A stretch of 24,699 nt of DNA from UBA2233 sp002347965 [NCBI: Nitrospirae bacterium UBA2233] (GTDB lineage: Bacteria; UBA2233): positions 1,516 to 26,214 of the forward strand of contig DDYN01000033.1 of assembly GCA_002347965.1 (NCBI GenBank), written 5' to 3'. Position numbers and translations under genes: made by a program. Shown piece by piece: positions 15,442 through 23,736 of the stretch; position 1 is the stretch's first letter, and every line of letters begins with the position of its first letter. The notes under the pieces were generated by a model. It was not told where the DNA came from. It saw nothing but the letters and a program-made list of their open reading frames with translations, and searched no databases.

Positions 15442-16074
15442 ATCCTGAAGCTCAACCCTACGGTACGTCTTGTCCGAGGCTATGGCTTCCGGAGCGTTTG
15501 CATGCGCCGCCAAAAGGACTCCTATGCCGTCCTTTTGGCATAGCTCTCGAAGGAAGATGAACACGTCCTCTACCAGGGCGGCGTCCATTCCCTGGGTTGG
15601 CTCGTCCAAAAGCAGCAGTCTAGGCCCAGTGAGAAGTACTCGTACCAGACTGACCCGCTGCTGCTCTCCGTAGGAAAGCTCCGAGGCCTTTTTTTCGAGA
15701 TAAGCAAAAGGAAGCCTAAGGGCCGAAAACGCTCGTCTTAAGCACAAGGCATCGCCACGGCTGACCATCTCCAGGTTTTTCTTGACGGTGAGGTCAAAGA
15801 AGGCGGGAGGGGTGAGCATAAGCTTGACCTGGCTTCGTAGCGTCTTGATCGGCAAATCTACGATGTCACGACCGTCGAAGGAAATGCACCCCTTGGGCGG
15901 AACAAGCAGCCGGATAGCGAGTTTTAGAAGCGTAGACTTTCCCGTTCCAGAGGCGCCCCACAGGTGAACGAGGTCTCCAGAATTTACTTCCAGCGAAACG
16001 TCCCGCAACACCGGTTTGTTTTCGCCAGGGTAGGCATAACTCAGCCCTTGTATGCGCAACTGGAATACCCGCAT
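15427..16074 (-). CDS. ABC transporter ATP-binding protein, orphan
   Basis: A 215-residue single ABC ATPase domain with no membrane part. Walker A is WGASGTGKST (Lys46), the signature LSYGEQQR lies at 133-140, Walker B LLLLDEPTQGMD at about 153-164, and the H-loop His in AAHAN near 190. The Q-loop lacks its Gln: in QVKLMLTPPAFFDLTV the expected position is Thr88. Size and spacing resemble small exporters' ATPases such as FetA (YbbL) or LolD, but no permease gene is adjacent, so the substrate is unknown. The ribosome site before ATG 16074 is a G-rich stretch and weak. Convergent with ruvX, divergent from xseA. Confidence 0.85.
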   Translation of the reverse strand: MRVFQLRIQGLSYAYPGENKPVLRDVSLEVNSGDLVHLWGASGTGKSTLLKLAIRLLVPPKGCISFDGRDIVDLPIKTLRSQVKLMLTPPAFFDLTVKKNLEMVSRGDALCLRRAFSALRLPFAYLEKKASELSYGEQQRVSLVRVLLTGPRLLLLDEPTQGMDAALVEDVFIFLRELCQKDGIGVLLAAHANAPEAIASDKTYRRVELQDLSRP

Positions 16075-16114
16075 GTTCGCCGCCCCCGTTCTTCCTTCTG
16101 TTTGCCAAAACTTC

Positions 16115-16120
16115 TATACT
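16115..16120 (+). promoter_or_regulatory. Possible -10 box of xseA
   Basis: TATACT lies 12 bases before GTG 16133. If transcription starts 6-7 bases downstream the xseA message would be almost leaderless, which would fit the weak ribosome site. No good -35 is visible at 16-18 bases (TTCCTT is the best), so support is limited. Confidence 0.3.
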
Positions 16121-16132
16121 TAGGTACTCAGT

Positions 16133-17671
16133 GTGCCAAACTTTTTGAAAAATATTCTAACCGAGCGAGAAGGCTGGGACGTGCTTTTTTCTCAACCCAC
16201 AGAAATGCCGGGCCTTAAGGCCTACGGGCTTCGAGAGTTCCTTTCTCTGATCAAAGAGGGGCTCGAAGAGGTATTCCCGGAGAGCTACTGGGTTCTCGCG
16301 GAGATCGGCCGATTGAATCGTAAAAACGGCCATCTCTACCTGGAGCTAGTCGAGCGTGACGATGCAGAGGGGGGGGTTCGAGCAAAATGCCAGGCGATAG
16401 TCTACAGGCAGAATTCGGGCTGGATTGAAGAGCGGTTTTCTGCGGCGACGGGCATGTCGCTTAGCGCAGGCATTGCGCTCATGCTCAAGGTGCGCATCAA
16501 CCTCCATCCGGTGTACGGGTTCACGCTCGTCGTAGAGGCGCTAAACCCGGATTATAGCATCGGCCAGATGGTCAAGAAAAGAAGAGAAGTCCTCGCAGTG
16601 CTCGAGAAAGAGGGAATTCTTGGCCAAAACAAGACCCTGCCGTTTCCAGCCGTACCGCTTAGAATTGCCGTGGTTTCCTCGCGCCAGGCGGCCGGGTTTC
16701 ATGATTTTATGAGCCAACTGATGCAAGTCGAACCCAGCTTTCCTGTTAAGGTCGTGCTGTACGAAGCGCTCATGCAAGGAAGGCAAACAAAGGCCTCAGT
16801 CCTGCTCGCCTTGAAGGCGATCGCCCTTGATCACGCCAATAACCCCTACGACGTGATCGCCATCGTCCGAGGAGGAGGGGCAGTAGCGGACCTGCACTGG
16901 TTCGACGATGTAGACTTGGCCAGGGCCGTGGCGCTCTGCCCGATTCCGGTGGTCTTGGGCATTGGACACGAGATAGACAAGGGGGTGTTGGATGTTGTAG
17001 CCCATACGGCCGTAAGAACCCCGACAGAGGCTGCAAACCAAATCCTCACAAGGCTCTTTGATGCAAGCCGTACGATCAAGGGGGCGGCGGAAGCGCTTTA
17101 CGCCTCAAGCAAACGGAGTATGTCCAGAGAGCACGCCCGTCTAGCTCCGCTCCCTTACAAGATTCAGGGCGTGTTGCTCAGAAACACCCGCCTGCATGAA
17201 GCCAAGATCGGCTGGCTGGCTCAAGCGCTCTCCTCGTCCGCTTCGGCCGAGCTTTGCCAAAGGCAGGTCCGTAGGCTTTGGGATGTCTGCCATGCTTTTT
17301 CGAACGCCTCAAAAAAGGCGCTTACTGCTTCTTCGACCCGATTGGACCTCGTGCATCAGCGCCTTCTCTTGACGCTTCCCTACCGAAGGGATGGGCTTGA
17401 AAGAGAATTTCGTATGCTCCAAAACAGGGTCGTTCAAGCGTCGAAAGCCGAGTTAGGCCGGCTTCGTGCCCTGCTTGCAAGTCTGGAGGGGCGCGTTGTC
17501 CTCCATGATGTCGGGCGATGGTTGATGCGGGGGTTTACGCTCACGCTCGACCCGACAACGAAGCTGCCTATCGCCAACCGGAAGGAGGCTATCCGAAGGG
17601 GAGTGCTCCTGACGCGGTTTGCCGATGGCGAGGTGCTGAGCAAGGTCTTGGGAGACGACCATGACGTTTAA
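16133..17671 (+). CDS. xseA: Exodeoxyribonuclease VII large subunit
   Basis: A 512-residue XseA, longer than the usual 400-460. Exonuclease VII degrades single-stranded DNA to oligonucleotides and acts in repair. The N-terminal OB domain (about 28-130) begins LKAYGLREFLSLIK and includes YWVLAEIGRLNRKNGHLYLEL. The catalytic domain has PLRIAVVSSRQAAGFHDF, VRGGGAVADLHWFDD and LGIGHEIDKGVLDVVAHTAV with RTPTEAA, all recognisable variants of the family motifs. A long coiled-coil helical C-terminus follows. GTG 16133 is used; ATG 16205 would drop 24 residues but also lacks a ribosome site. xseB, often the next gene, is absent; the next gene overlaps by 11 bases. Confidence 0.9.
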   Translation: MPNFLKNILTEREGWDVLFSQPTEMPGLKAYGLREFLSLIKEGLEEVFPESYWVLAEIGRLNRKNGHLYLELVERDDAEGGVRAKCQAIVYRQNSGWIEERFSAATGMSLSAGIALMLKVRINLHPVYGFTLVVEALNPDYSIGQMVKKRREVLAVLEKEGILGQNKTLPFPAVPLRIAVVSSRQAAGFHDFMSQLMQVEPSFPVKVVLYEALMQGRQTKASVLLALKAIALDHANNPYDVIAIVRGGGAVADLHWFDDVDLARAVALCPIPVVLGIGHEIDKGVLDVVAHTAVRTPTEAANQILTRLFDASRTIKGAAEALYASSKRSMSREHARLAPLPYKIQGVLLRNTRLHEAKIGWLAQALSSSASAELCQRQVRRLWDVCHAFSNASKKALTASSTRLDLVHQRLLLTLPYRRDGLEREFRMLQNRVVQASKAELGRLRALLASLEGRVVLHDVGRWLMRGFTLTLDPTTKLPIANRKEAIRRGVLLTRFADGEVLSKVLGDDHDV

Positions 17672-19175
17672 GTCCTCTTTATTTTTCTGCATACCTCTTC
17701 TGCTTGGCATAGCAGGCTGTGGGGGGGGTCTTGACCTTTCGATGGACGGTGCGATCGTCGGGCTTGAGGAGTTTCCAGGCAGCCTTGAGCCTCCCTACGG
17801 GTTGGATGCAAACTCCCGAAGAATTCAGCATCTTTGTTTCGCATCCTTGCTTTCCTTCAATTCGGACGGGTCGTTTTCGAACGAGCTTGCCGAAAGCGTT
17901 GTCATGCAAGACGAGACCACGTTCGTATTCACGCTTAGAGACAACCTTGCCTTCTCGGACGGGTCTGCGCTTGCGGCTTCAGACGTTGTTTCGGCCTATC
18001 AAGAAATCCTAAGCCCTGGCTCCGCTTCCTCCTTGAAGGCGGCGTACGCAATCATAGAGAGCGTCGAGGCGACGGATAGTAGGCGCGTTGTGTTTAAGCT
18101 CAAGGAGCCGTTCGCCCCGTTTTTTATGCTCGCTACGCTTGGGATTTCTAAAAAGCTCCCCGAAGAGGGTCCAAGACTGGCCTCCGGCCCTTATGAAGTG
18201 AAGGAGGTCGTCGAAAACCAGCGGATCGTTCTGCAGGAAAACCCAAGATGGTTCGGCAAGCATCCATCACTCGAAAGGGTGGTGCTCAAGCTCGTTCCCG
18301 ATGAATCCGAACGGGTGCTCGAGCTCAAGAGGGGTTCCATCGACATCATCCAAAACGATTTTGCCCCAGACCTTCTTCCGTTCCTTCAAGAAGACACTGG
18401 GCTGGCAGTGTCCCAAACTCCGGGCTCGTCGTTCACCTACGTTGCCTTAAACCTCCATAACCCTTACCTTTCGGATATCCGCGTTCGTCAGGCGCTCAAC
18501 CTTGCGATTGACCGGGAAAAACTGGCCAAATCGCTCTACAAGGGGATGGTTGTGCCGAGCGATTCCGTCCTGCCAAACGGGCATTGGGCCCGGCATCCCA
18601 AAATTGGCGTTCCCCCGTTTGACGCAAAAAAGGCCAAAGCGTTGATCAAGGAGGCGCAAGAGGCCTTTCCTAAAAAAGGTGGGACTATCCCCATCAAACT
18701 CGCGCTCAAGGTTTCGAGCAATCAGGCTGCGTTTCGTCTTGCTGAAGCCCTCCGGAGTTCCTTTTTTGATGTAGGCGTCAACGTGGAGATTCAGGCGCGC
18801 GAAAGGGGGAAGTTTTTTGAGGAGGTGCGGTCCGGCTTGTTTGACATGTATGTCCTTACGTGGGCAGGAGTGGTCGAACCAGACGTTTATAGGACGCTGT
18901 TTTTTTCTTCCAGCGTGCCTCCCGTGGGAGACAACCGAGGGTTCTACGCAAACCCCTTGCTCGACGGCCTCCTTTTGAAGGCACGCTCGAGTTACGACCG
19001 TGAAGTTCGCCGGGAGCTGTACTGGCGGGTACAAGAAATCCTCTCTCAAGACCTTCCCTATCTCCATCTTTGGCATGCGCAGAATACCCTGGTCCATCGC
19101 CGTTCGATCGAAGGGGTAAAGCCCGATGCGCTAGGGAGTTTCCGGTTCCTTCTGGATGCCAAACGGTCCGGATGA
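17661..19175 (+). CDS. Family 5 extracellular solute-binding lipoprotein (peptide/nickel ABC type)
   Basis: A 504-residue periplasmic binding lipoprotein of the DppA/OppA/NikA family. The signal peptide ends in GIAGC with Cys20 as lipidation site. Family features include an early FASLLSFNSDG segment, VVFTLRDNLAFSDGSALAASDVV-like ligand-lobe sequence (residues about 92-112), SDIRVRQALNLAIDREKLAK, the classical family 5 signature, and a late YLHLWHAQNTL. It starts inside xseA with GGGAG upstream. No permease or ATPase gene for a peptide transporter is nearby, so it is an orphan component that may use a distant permease or act as a sensor or chaperone. Its ligand cannot be told from sequence. 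Confidence 0.88.
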   Translation: MTFKSSLFFCIPLLLGIAGCGGGLDLSMDGAIVGLEEFPGSLEPPYGLDANSRRIQHLCFASLLSFNSDGSFSNELAESVVMQDETTFVFTLRDNLAFSDGSALAASDVVSAYQEILSPGSASSLKAAYAIIESVEATDSRRVVFKLKEPFAPFFMLATLGISKKLPEEGPRLASGPYEVKEVVENQRIVLQENPRWFGKHPSLERVVLKLVPDESERVLELKRGSIDIIQNDFAPDLLPFLQEDTGLAVSQTPGSSFTYVALNLHNPYLSDIRVRQALNLAIDREKLAKSLYKGMVVPSDSVLPNGHWARHPKIGVPPFDAKKAKALIKEAQEAFPKKGGTIPIKLALKVSSNQAAFRLAEALRSSFFDVGVNVEIQARERGKFFEEVRSGLFDMYVLTWAGVVEPDVYRTLFFSSSVPPVGDNRGFYANPLLDGLLLKARSSYDREVRRELYWRVQEILSQDLPYLHLWHAQNTLVHRRSIEGVKPDALGSFRFLLDAKRSG

Positions 19176-19186
19176 GCCGTTTTGGC
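19158..19186 (+). terminator. Hairpin spanning the stop of the binding-protein gene
   Basis: GCCAAACGG (19158-19166) pairs with CCGTTTTGGC (19177-19186) with a single bulged T and a 10-base loop that includes the TGA stop. It may end the xseA transcript, but no T-run follows. The next about 190 bases up to the promoter at 19377 contain no supported gene. Confidence 0.35.
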
Positions 19187-19376
19187 TACCCGTGCTCACG
19201 CCTGCCATCTCCTCCCCAAGCTGCCTTCCGTCCTCAAGGTGCGGACTCTCTTCGGGATGGCTTCTGCCGTGTTGGCCTAGGGAGCGCTGAGTTTATCGGG
19301 CGTCGGCGTTCCTCGTCCAACTCCATACTCGGGGAAAACCTGACCGGCCTAACCTTTTCTTGCAGTAGCCACAAGG

Positions 19377-19405
19377 TTGACCCTTGTCCTTGGTGCTGCT
19401 ATAAT
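19377..19405 (+). promoter_or_regulatory. Near-consensus sigma70 promoter of the lolA-like to tatD operon
   Basis: TTGACC (19377-19382) and TATAAT (19400-19405) are separated by exactly 17 bases, giving 11 of 12 consensus positions. It is the clearest promoter in the window. Transcription should start near 19412, leaving a leader of about 55 bases before ATG 19468, and would cover the whole downstream run to tatD. Confidence 0.85.
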
Positions 19406-19467
19406 AATATTTGTTTTAGGTTTACACCTTCTTGCCGCAAAAAACGCTGAAGAATAGGAATATAACC

Positions 19468-20076
19468 ATGGTCCGGAAACGTTTTTTCTTGGGGATTCTT
19501 ACTCTTTTCGTCCCACTCGTGTCTTTTGCCAGGCCCTTGGATCAAAAAACCCTGATCAACGAGGTTAAGGCACAATACGCGCGCGTCGCCTCCTACAGGG
19601 GCGAGCTGGAGATCGTCAAGAACGCCGTGTACGAGAAGGCCAGCCTAGAGTTTACCCCGGGAAGAACGGTCCTTCGGTACACCTTAGGACCCAAAGCGGG
19701 GGAAGAGCTGGTTGTAAAAAGAGGGGTGCTATTCAAGGAGGTTTTCGGGATAAAAATGCCAATACCGATTACATCCAAGGTGTTCAGGGAGGCAAACGGG
19801 GATATGGGGCCCGGCTATGTCATCGCTCGCCTCAACGAAGAGATGGAGCGCGTGGAGAGTGGAGTCCCCATCAAGACCGAGCTCGAAGACAGCGGGGATA
19901 CCATCGTCATCCGTAGCGATTACACGGGCAAGGAGGCGTACCGTTACCGTCATGCCGAGGTTACTATCGATAAGAAGCTTTTGTTGCCCATCCGGGCCGC
20001 CTACGATACGGTAGGCGATAGGCGCTTCAACGAGGTGTACAGCTTTTCTTTTTCTGACCTTCGCTATCTTCGGTAG
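19468..20076 (+). CDS. LolA-like periplasmic outer-membrane lipoprotein-sorting family protein
   Basis: A 202-residue exported protein. A Sec signal peptide (MVRKRF then a hydrophobic stretch ending SFA) is predicted to be cleaved before RPLDQ. The mature part is rich in alternating beta strands with a LolA/DUF1571-like pattern: an early VASYRGELEIV strand, repeated charged strand pairs, and a late LLPIRAAYDTVGDRRFNEVYSFSFSDLRY. LolA-type proteins bind lipids or lipoprotein acyl groups in the periplasm, which fits a diderm. ATG 19468 has AGGAA eight bases upstream and starts the signal peptide; the 12 codons before it are not needed. First gene after the consensus promoter. Function beyond the fold is inferred. 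Confidence 0.7.
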   Translation: MVRKRFFLGILTLFVPLVSFARPLDQKTLINEVKAQYARVASYRGELEIVKNAVYEKASLEFTPGRTVLRYTLGPKAGEELVVKRGVLFKEVFGIKMPIPITSKVFREANGDMGPGYVIARLNEEMERVESGVPIKTELEDSGDTIVIRSDYTGKEAYRYRHAEVTIDKKLLLPIRAAYDTVGDRRFNEVYSFSFSDLRYLR

Positions 20077-20102
20077 GCCTGTACCCTTAAGAGCGCGCCT
20101 CT

Positions 20103-20720
20103 ATGGCAAGGGTTGTAACGTTCGAGGGGGTAGAAGGAGCGGGGAAAACGACGTATGCCCATTGGGCCGCCTACGAGCTCTTTTCCCAAGGCCACGAGGC
20201 GTTCCTCAGTCAAGAGCCATTTGGAGCAGTAGGCGGGTTCATTCGAACCCACCTACTGGCCGGATCGCCTCACTGCATCCCCCCCCTTTCCCAGCTGTTC
20301 CTGTTTGAGGCTTCAAGAGTAGAACACGTGCGTTTCCTTCGAAGCCGGAGGGCTGACGAGGCTGATTTTGTCGTCTTGGATCGCTTCGTGGATTCGACGT
20401 TGGCCTACCAGGGGTACGCCTTAGGGCTCGACATCGGCCTTATCGAGAGCCTTAACCGCATGAGTTCGGCGGAATTTTGGCCTTGCAAAACGTTCCTTCT
20501 GGACTTGGACCCCAAAAGCGCAGCCGAAAGAGTCCGCCTTCGTAGCGGGGGAAATGCCTGGGATACTGGGCAGGATGCCTTCTTCAAGGCGGTTCGAGAG
20601 GGTTTTCTTCGTATCGCCGAGAACAACCCCGAGCGCGTTACCGTCATTAACGCGCTCGAAAGCCAAGAAGTCATCCGCGAACGGGTTCGGAGGGAGCTGC
20701 AATCGTATGTGCGGCCTTGA
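20103..20720 (+). CDS. tmk: Thymidylate kinase
   Basis: A 205-residue kinase converting dTMP to dTDP for DNA synthesis. The P-loop GVEGAGKT lies at residues 9-16, the DR motif at 93-95 (VLDRFVDSTLAYQG), and a LID-like Arg-rich stretch in AERVRLRSGG. One family motif departs from the norm: the substrate-loop EPGGT reads EPFGA at residues 38-42. The LID also lacks the usual DR before FxxxVR. The fold and other motifs are intact, and the tmk-holB order supports the call. Ribosome site before ATG 20103 is weak (AGAG). holB starts within its last codons. Confidence 0.92.
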   Translation: MARVVTFEGVEGAGKTTYAHWAAYELFSQGHEAFLSQEPFGAVGGFIRTHLLAGSPHCIPPLSQLFLFEASRVEHVRFLRSRRADEADFVVLDRFVDSTLAYQGYALGLDIGLIESLNRMSSAEFWPCKTFLLDLDPKSAAERVRLRSGGNAWDTGQDAFFKAVREGFLRIAENNPERVTVINALESQEVIRERVRRELQSYVRP

Positions 20721-21516
20721 CTTCTGGAGCATTTTGCATAAGCTTCTTTTTGCCAGGTCTTCATTTTCCGTTTGCCTTTCCCTTCCTCTTTGGGCGGACA
20801 AAGCGCCCATAATCCGCAAGATCGGCCGCTCCTGCCTTTGTCCTTCGTTCGGGGAAGAGGACGCGGCGTGTGAGGCATGCCTACGGATAGAGGAGGGGAG
20901 TCATCCGGATATGGCCGTGTTCACTCCCGAGGGGCAGGCATACACGCTATCTCAGGTTCGGCAAATGCAACGCTTCGTGGGAAGTTCCGGCATTGAAGGG
21001 CCAACGAAGGTTATTTTCGTGGATAAGGCAGAAATGCTCGGTCGGCTGGCGGGAGACGCGCTCCTAAAGACGCTCGAAGAACCAGCCGATGGCGTACGCA
21101 TATTCCTTTTGTCGCCCTCCTCGTATGCCCTTTCTCCCACCCTTCAGAGCCGTTGTTTCCGGTTAAACATCCCAGAGCAGGCGCTTGCAGGGCAAAAGTG
21201 GAGGCCTTTTGAGCTTCCGTCGCTCGATTCCGGGGCTTCGATAGCTGCTTTCCTTAAGCATGCGATCGAAAGGCAAGAAACGTGTGATTTAGCCGTTTCT
21301 TGCGTGTGTGCTAACATACTCAGAGACATTGCCAGGGTTGGGCCGACGGATCCAGACCGTTCCTACCGATGGGCTAGTAGGGCGGGAGCTTTGGCCGGAA
21401 GACTCCTCAACAAAGACTTGCCGGCACTTCAGACTGAGGTTGGGGTTTTGGAACTGATTGCGCTTCAAAGAGAAATACAGGCGTGGGAATCAAAAAGCAG
21501 CTTTCTGCAGAGTTAA
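20707..21516 (+). CDS. holB: DNA polymerase III subunit delta'
   Basis: A 269-residue clamp-loader subunit. The N-terminal P-loop region is degenerate (LPLWADKAP in place of GxxGxGK), in keeping with delta' subunits, which do not hydrolyse ATP. A zinc-type Cys cluster follows (CLC and ACEAC), then EGSHPDM, the sensor-like TLSQVRQMQRFV, KVIFVDKAEMLGRLAGDALLKTLEEP, and the SRC-type motif TLQSRC. The C-terminal collar domain is only weakly recognisable. ATG 20707 overlaps tmk by 14 bases and has GGAGGGAG upstream. Upstream frame extension is a shadow of tmk. Part of the conserved tmk-holB-ricT block. Confidence 0.9.
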   Translation: MCGLDFWSILHKLLFARSSFSVCLSLPLWADKAPIIRKIGRSCLCPSFGEEDAACEACLRIEEGSHPDMAVFTPEGQAYTLSQVRQMQRFVGSSGIEGPTKVIFVDKAEMLGRLAGDALLKTLEEPADGVRIFLLSPSSYALSPTLQSRCFRLNIPEQALAGQKWRPFELPSLDSGASIAAFLKHAIERQETCDLAVSCVCANILRDIARVGPTDPDRSYRWASRAGALAGRLLNKDLPALQTEVGVLELIALQREIQAWESKSSFLQS

Positions 21517-22232
21517 GGGAAGACCTCATTTCCTTCTACAGGCAGGGTAACCCTCTGTATGAGGGCTATTGTAGGATGGGGTCTCCTCCGTTGCTCTACA
21601 GGGTATTTTCTAAAATTCCCGACTTTCGCGTAGGAGACACCGTCATCATCGAGGTCGACCGGGGAGCGTTTTTGGCATTCATGGCCGCCGCGCCGGTGCC
21701 ATTTAGAGGGGAAGGGGTCGATCTCGAAAAGGCGTTGAGCGATAAAGGTGCTGGCGTTATCCTTCGCGTTGCATCCGATGAAGATCGTGTACGCGATAAG
21801 CAAGCATCGGAGCAGACTCAACAAGCCTTCGGGGTGGCGAAGGAGCGTGCACGCAAGCGTGGGCTTCCGATGAAAATCGTGAAGGCCGAATGCTCCTTGG
21901 ACCGACAGAAGGTGATCTTTCATTACACCTCAACCTCACGCGTTGACTTTCGGGAGTTGGTCCGGGATTTGGCCGACACCCTGAGAGCGAGGGTCGAAAT
22001 GCGCCAGGTGGGAGTTCGGGACGCATGCAAAATGCTCGGGGGGATCGGTGTTTGCGGAATGGAGGTATGCTGTTGCAGGTTTTTAGCGACCTTTTGGCCT
22101 GTGAACATCGCAAAACTTGAAGGTTCGTTCCTGCAGGATCGCTCCTCGACCGGCCCGTGCGGGAGGTTGCTGTGTTGTCTCTCTTACGAAGACGCCGAAG
22201 GAGAGTGCGTTTGCGAAGCAAGTTCTACCTGA
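21483..22232 (+). CDS. ricT: PSP1-domain protein RicT (YaaT)
   Basis: A 249-residue PSP1 protein. In Bacillus RicT works with RicA and RicF in an iron-sulfur Ric complex that affects RNase Y-dependent mRNA processing. The conserved half reads KIVKAECSLDRQKVIFHYTS, then RVDFRELVRDLADTLRARVE, RQVGVRDACKMLGGIGVCG, EVCCCRFL and GPCGRLLCCLSYE, carrying the Cys residues thought to bind a 4Fe-4S cluster. The stretch between FL and GPC is about two residues shorter than usual and lacks the AKxQ signature. Start GTG 21483 overlaps holB by 34 bases and has no clear ribosome site, so the N-terminus is uncertain. RicA and RicF are not in the window. Confidence 0.9.
   Translation: MGIKKQLSAELREDLISFYRQGNPLYEGYCRMGSPPLLYRVFSKIPDFRVGDTVIIEVDRGAFLAFMAAAPVPFRGEGVDLEKALSDKGAGVILRVASDEDRVRDKQASEQTQQAFGVAKERARKRGLPMKIVKAECSLDRQKVIFHYTSTSRVDFRELVRDLADTLRARVEMRQVGVRDACKMLGGIGVCGMEVCCCRFLATFWPVNIAKLEGSFLQDRSSTGPCGRLLCCLSYEDAEGECVCEASST
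22198..22203 (+). promoter_or_regulatory. Ribosome binding site deciding the metG start
   Basis: AAGGAG inside the end of ricT lies seven bases before TTG 22211 but only one base before GTG 22205, favouring the TTG as metG start. Confidence 0.6.
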
Positions 22233-23734
22233 CAACTGCAATCGACTATGCCAACGCAAGGCCCCACCTTGGGACGGCGTACGAAAAGATCGGCGCGGAT
22301 GTGCTCTCTAGGTTCCACAGGCTCGTGGGCGACGACGTCTACTTCCAGATGGGCAACGACGAGCACTCGACAAACGTGGAGAAGCGCGCAAGAGAGCTCG
22401 GGCTAGACCCCAAGGAATATTGCGACAAGATGGCCGAGGCATTCTTGGGCGTATGGCGTGCGCTCCAGGTCGAGCCGGACCGCTTTATTCGAACGTCAGA
22501 TTCCGACCACGTCCAGACCGTCCAAGCCCTACTCGAACGAATGCGAGCCAACGGCGACATCGCTTCTGGTACCTACGAGGGTTTTTACTGCATTTCTTGC
22601 GAAGCCTACATCAAGGAGGGTGACCTCGTAGACGGGCTATGTCCTCATCACAGGCAGCCGCCCCAAAGGCTTCAAGAGGAAAACCTGTTCTTTCGGCTTT
22701 CTGGGTACACTCAAAGGCTTTTGGATCATTTCCGCGAAGACCCGTCGTTCGTCTTGCCTTCAAGCCGCTACAACGAACTTCTTGAAATCTTGGAGCGGGG
22801 CCTGGAGGATATCAGTATTTCAAGGAAGGGAAAAGGCTGGGGAATCCCGATACCGTGGGACCCAAGCCAGAGGGTGTACGTTTGGGTGGATGCGCTCATC
22901 AACTACGTCTCGGGTGCAGGCTTTGTGGCAGACCCGGCCCGGTTTTCTCGCGTTTGGCCTTGCGACCTCCATATCGTCGGGAAAGATATCACACGCTTTC
23001 ACGGGATTATTTGGCCCGCGATTTTGCTTTCCGCCGGGCTTGCTCTTCCAAAGCGTGTGTTCGGCCATGGGTTTGTACGGATGGCTGGCCAGAAGCTTTC
23101 CAAAACCCTTGGGGGCACGCTCGATATTCAGGAGTTGTTGAACACATACCCCTCGGATGTCCTTAGGTACTTCCTGATGAGGGAGATTCCTTTCGAGCGC
23201 GACGGGGATTTTTCCGAAGAAAGGCTCTTGGAGCGCTACAATGCCGATTTGGCGAACGATTTGGGGAACCTTCTCCAGCGTGTCTCTACGCTTCTGTGGC
23301 GTCAGGAGGACGGGGCGATTCCTGCGGGCATGGAGCCGGAAGCTACACTGTTCGGAGATTTCCGACCCCTAAAGAATAGAATAGAGGAGGGTTACCGTTC
23401 GCTCGTGTTCCACCAAGCACTTGCTGAGGTGTTAGGCTGGGTTTCTCGGCTCAACGGCTACATGGCCGAGCAGGCACCTTGGACGAACTACAGGTCATCC
23501 GACACATCCAAGGCGAGGCGTACGCTCGCAAACGTCGTGGGTGGACTCAAGGCGGCCTTTGTGTGGCTCTTACCCGTCATGCCGACAAAGGCGGCAGAAG
23601 GGCTTAAGCAGATAGGCGTCGATCCCGGGGGCACTCCAGGCCTGTGGGGTCTTGCCGGCGAAACAAGCTGGCTTTTTTCTTCCGGCAGGCTTGGGCAAAC
23701 TCGAACGCTCTTTCCTAGAATCTTGGAAGCGTAG
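22211..23734 (+). CDS. metG: Methionyl-tRNA synthetase
   Basis: A 507-residue class I synthetase charging tRNA-Met. It begins RSKFYLTTAIDYANARPHLG, with HLGT as the HIGH motif (residues about 19-22), and carries KLSKTLG as the KMSKS motif. A zinc knuckle YCISC with CPHH follows the CP1 start, then EENLFFRLS, VYVWVDALINYVSG and HIVGKDITRFHGIIWPA. The anticodon-binding helical domain (NADLANDLGNLLQR onward) is complete. It is the short form, without a C-terminal tRNA-binding (EMAP-like) extension. TTG 22211 is preferred for its ribosome site and gives a normal MetRS N-terminus; it overlaps ricT by 22 bases. Confidence 0.95.
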   Translation: MRSKFYLTTAIDYANARPHLGTAYEKIGADVLSRFHRLVGDDVYFQMGNDEHSTNVEKRARELGLDPKEYCDKMAEAFLGVWRALQVEPDRFIRTSDSDHVQTVQALLERMRANGDIASGTYEGFYCISCEAYIKEGDLVDGLCPHHRQPPQRLQEENLFFRLSGYTQRLLDHFREDPSFVLPSSRYNELLEILERGLEDISISRKGKGWGIPIPWDPSQRVYVWVDALINYVSGAGFVADPARFSRVWPCDLHIVGKDITRFHGIIWPAILLSAGLALPKRVFGHGFVRMAGQKLSKTLGGTLDIQELLNTYPSDVLRYFLMREIPFERDGDFSEERLLERYNADLANDLGNLLQRVSTLLWRQEDGAIPAGMEPEATLFGDFRPLKNRIEEGYRSLVFHQALAEVLGWVSRLNGYMAEQAPWTNYRSSDTSKARRTLANVVGGLKAAFVWLLPVMPTKAAEGLKQIGVDPGGTPGLWGLAGETSWLFSSGRLGQTRTLFPRILEA

Positions 23735-23736
23735 GC

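Noticed and set aside
18447-19097. 216-codon frame antisense to the binding-protein gene
   Set aside because: It mirrors the codon structure of a clear family 5 binding protein and shows no motif of its own.
20723-20850. Possible frameshift in the holB N-terminus, because the P-loop is unrecognisable
   Set aside because: The frame is open throughout, the Cys cluster and HPD motif follow in frame, and delta' subunits commonly have degenerate P-loops.
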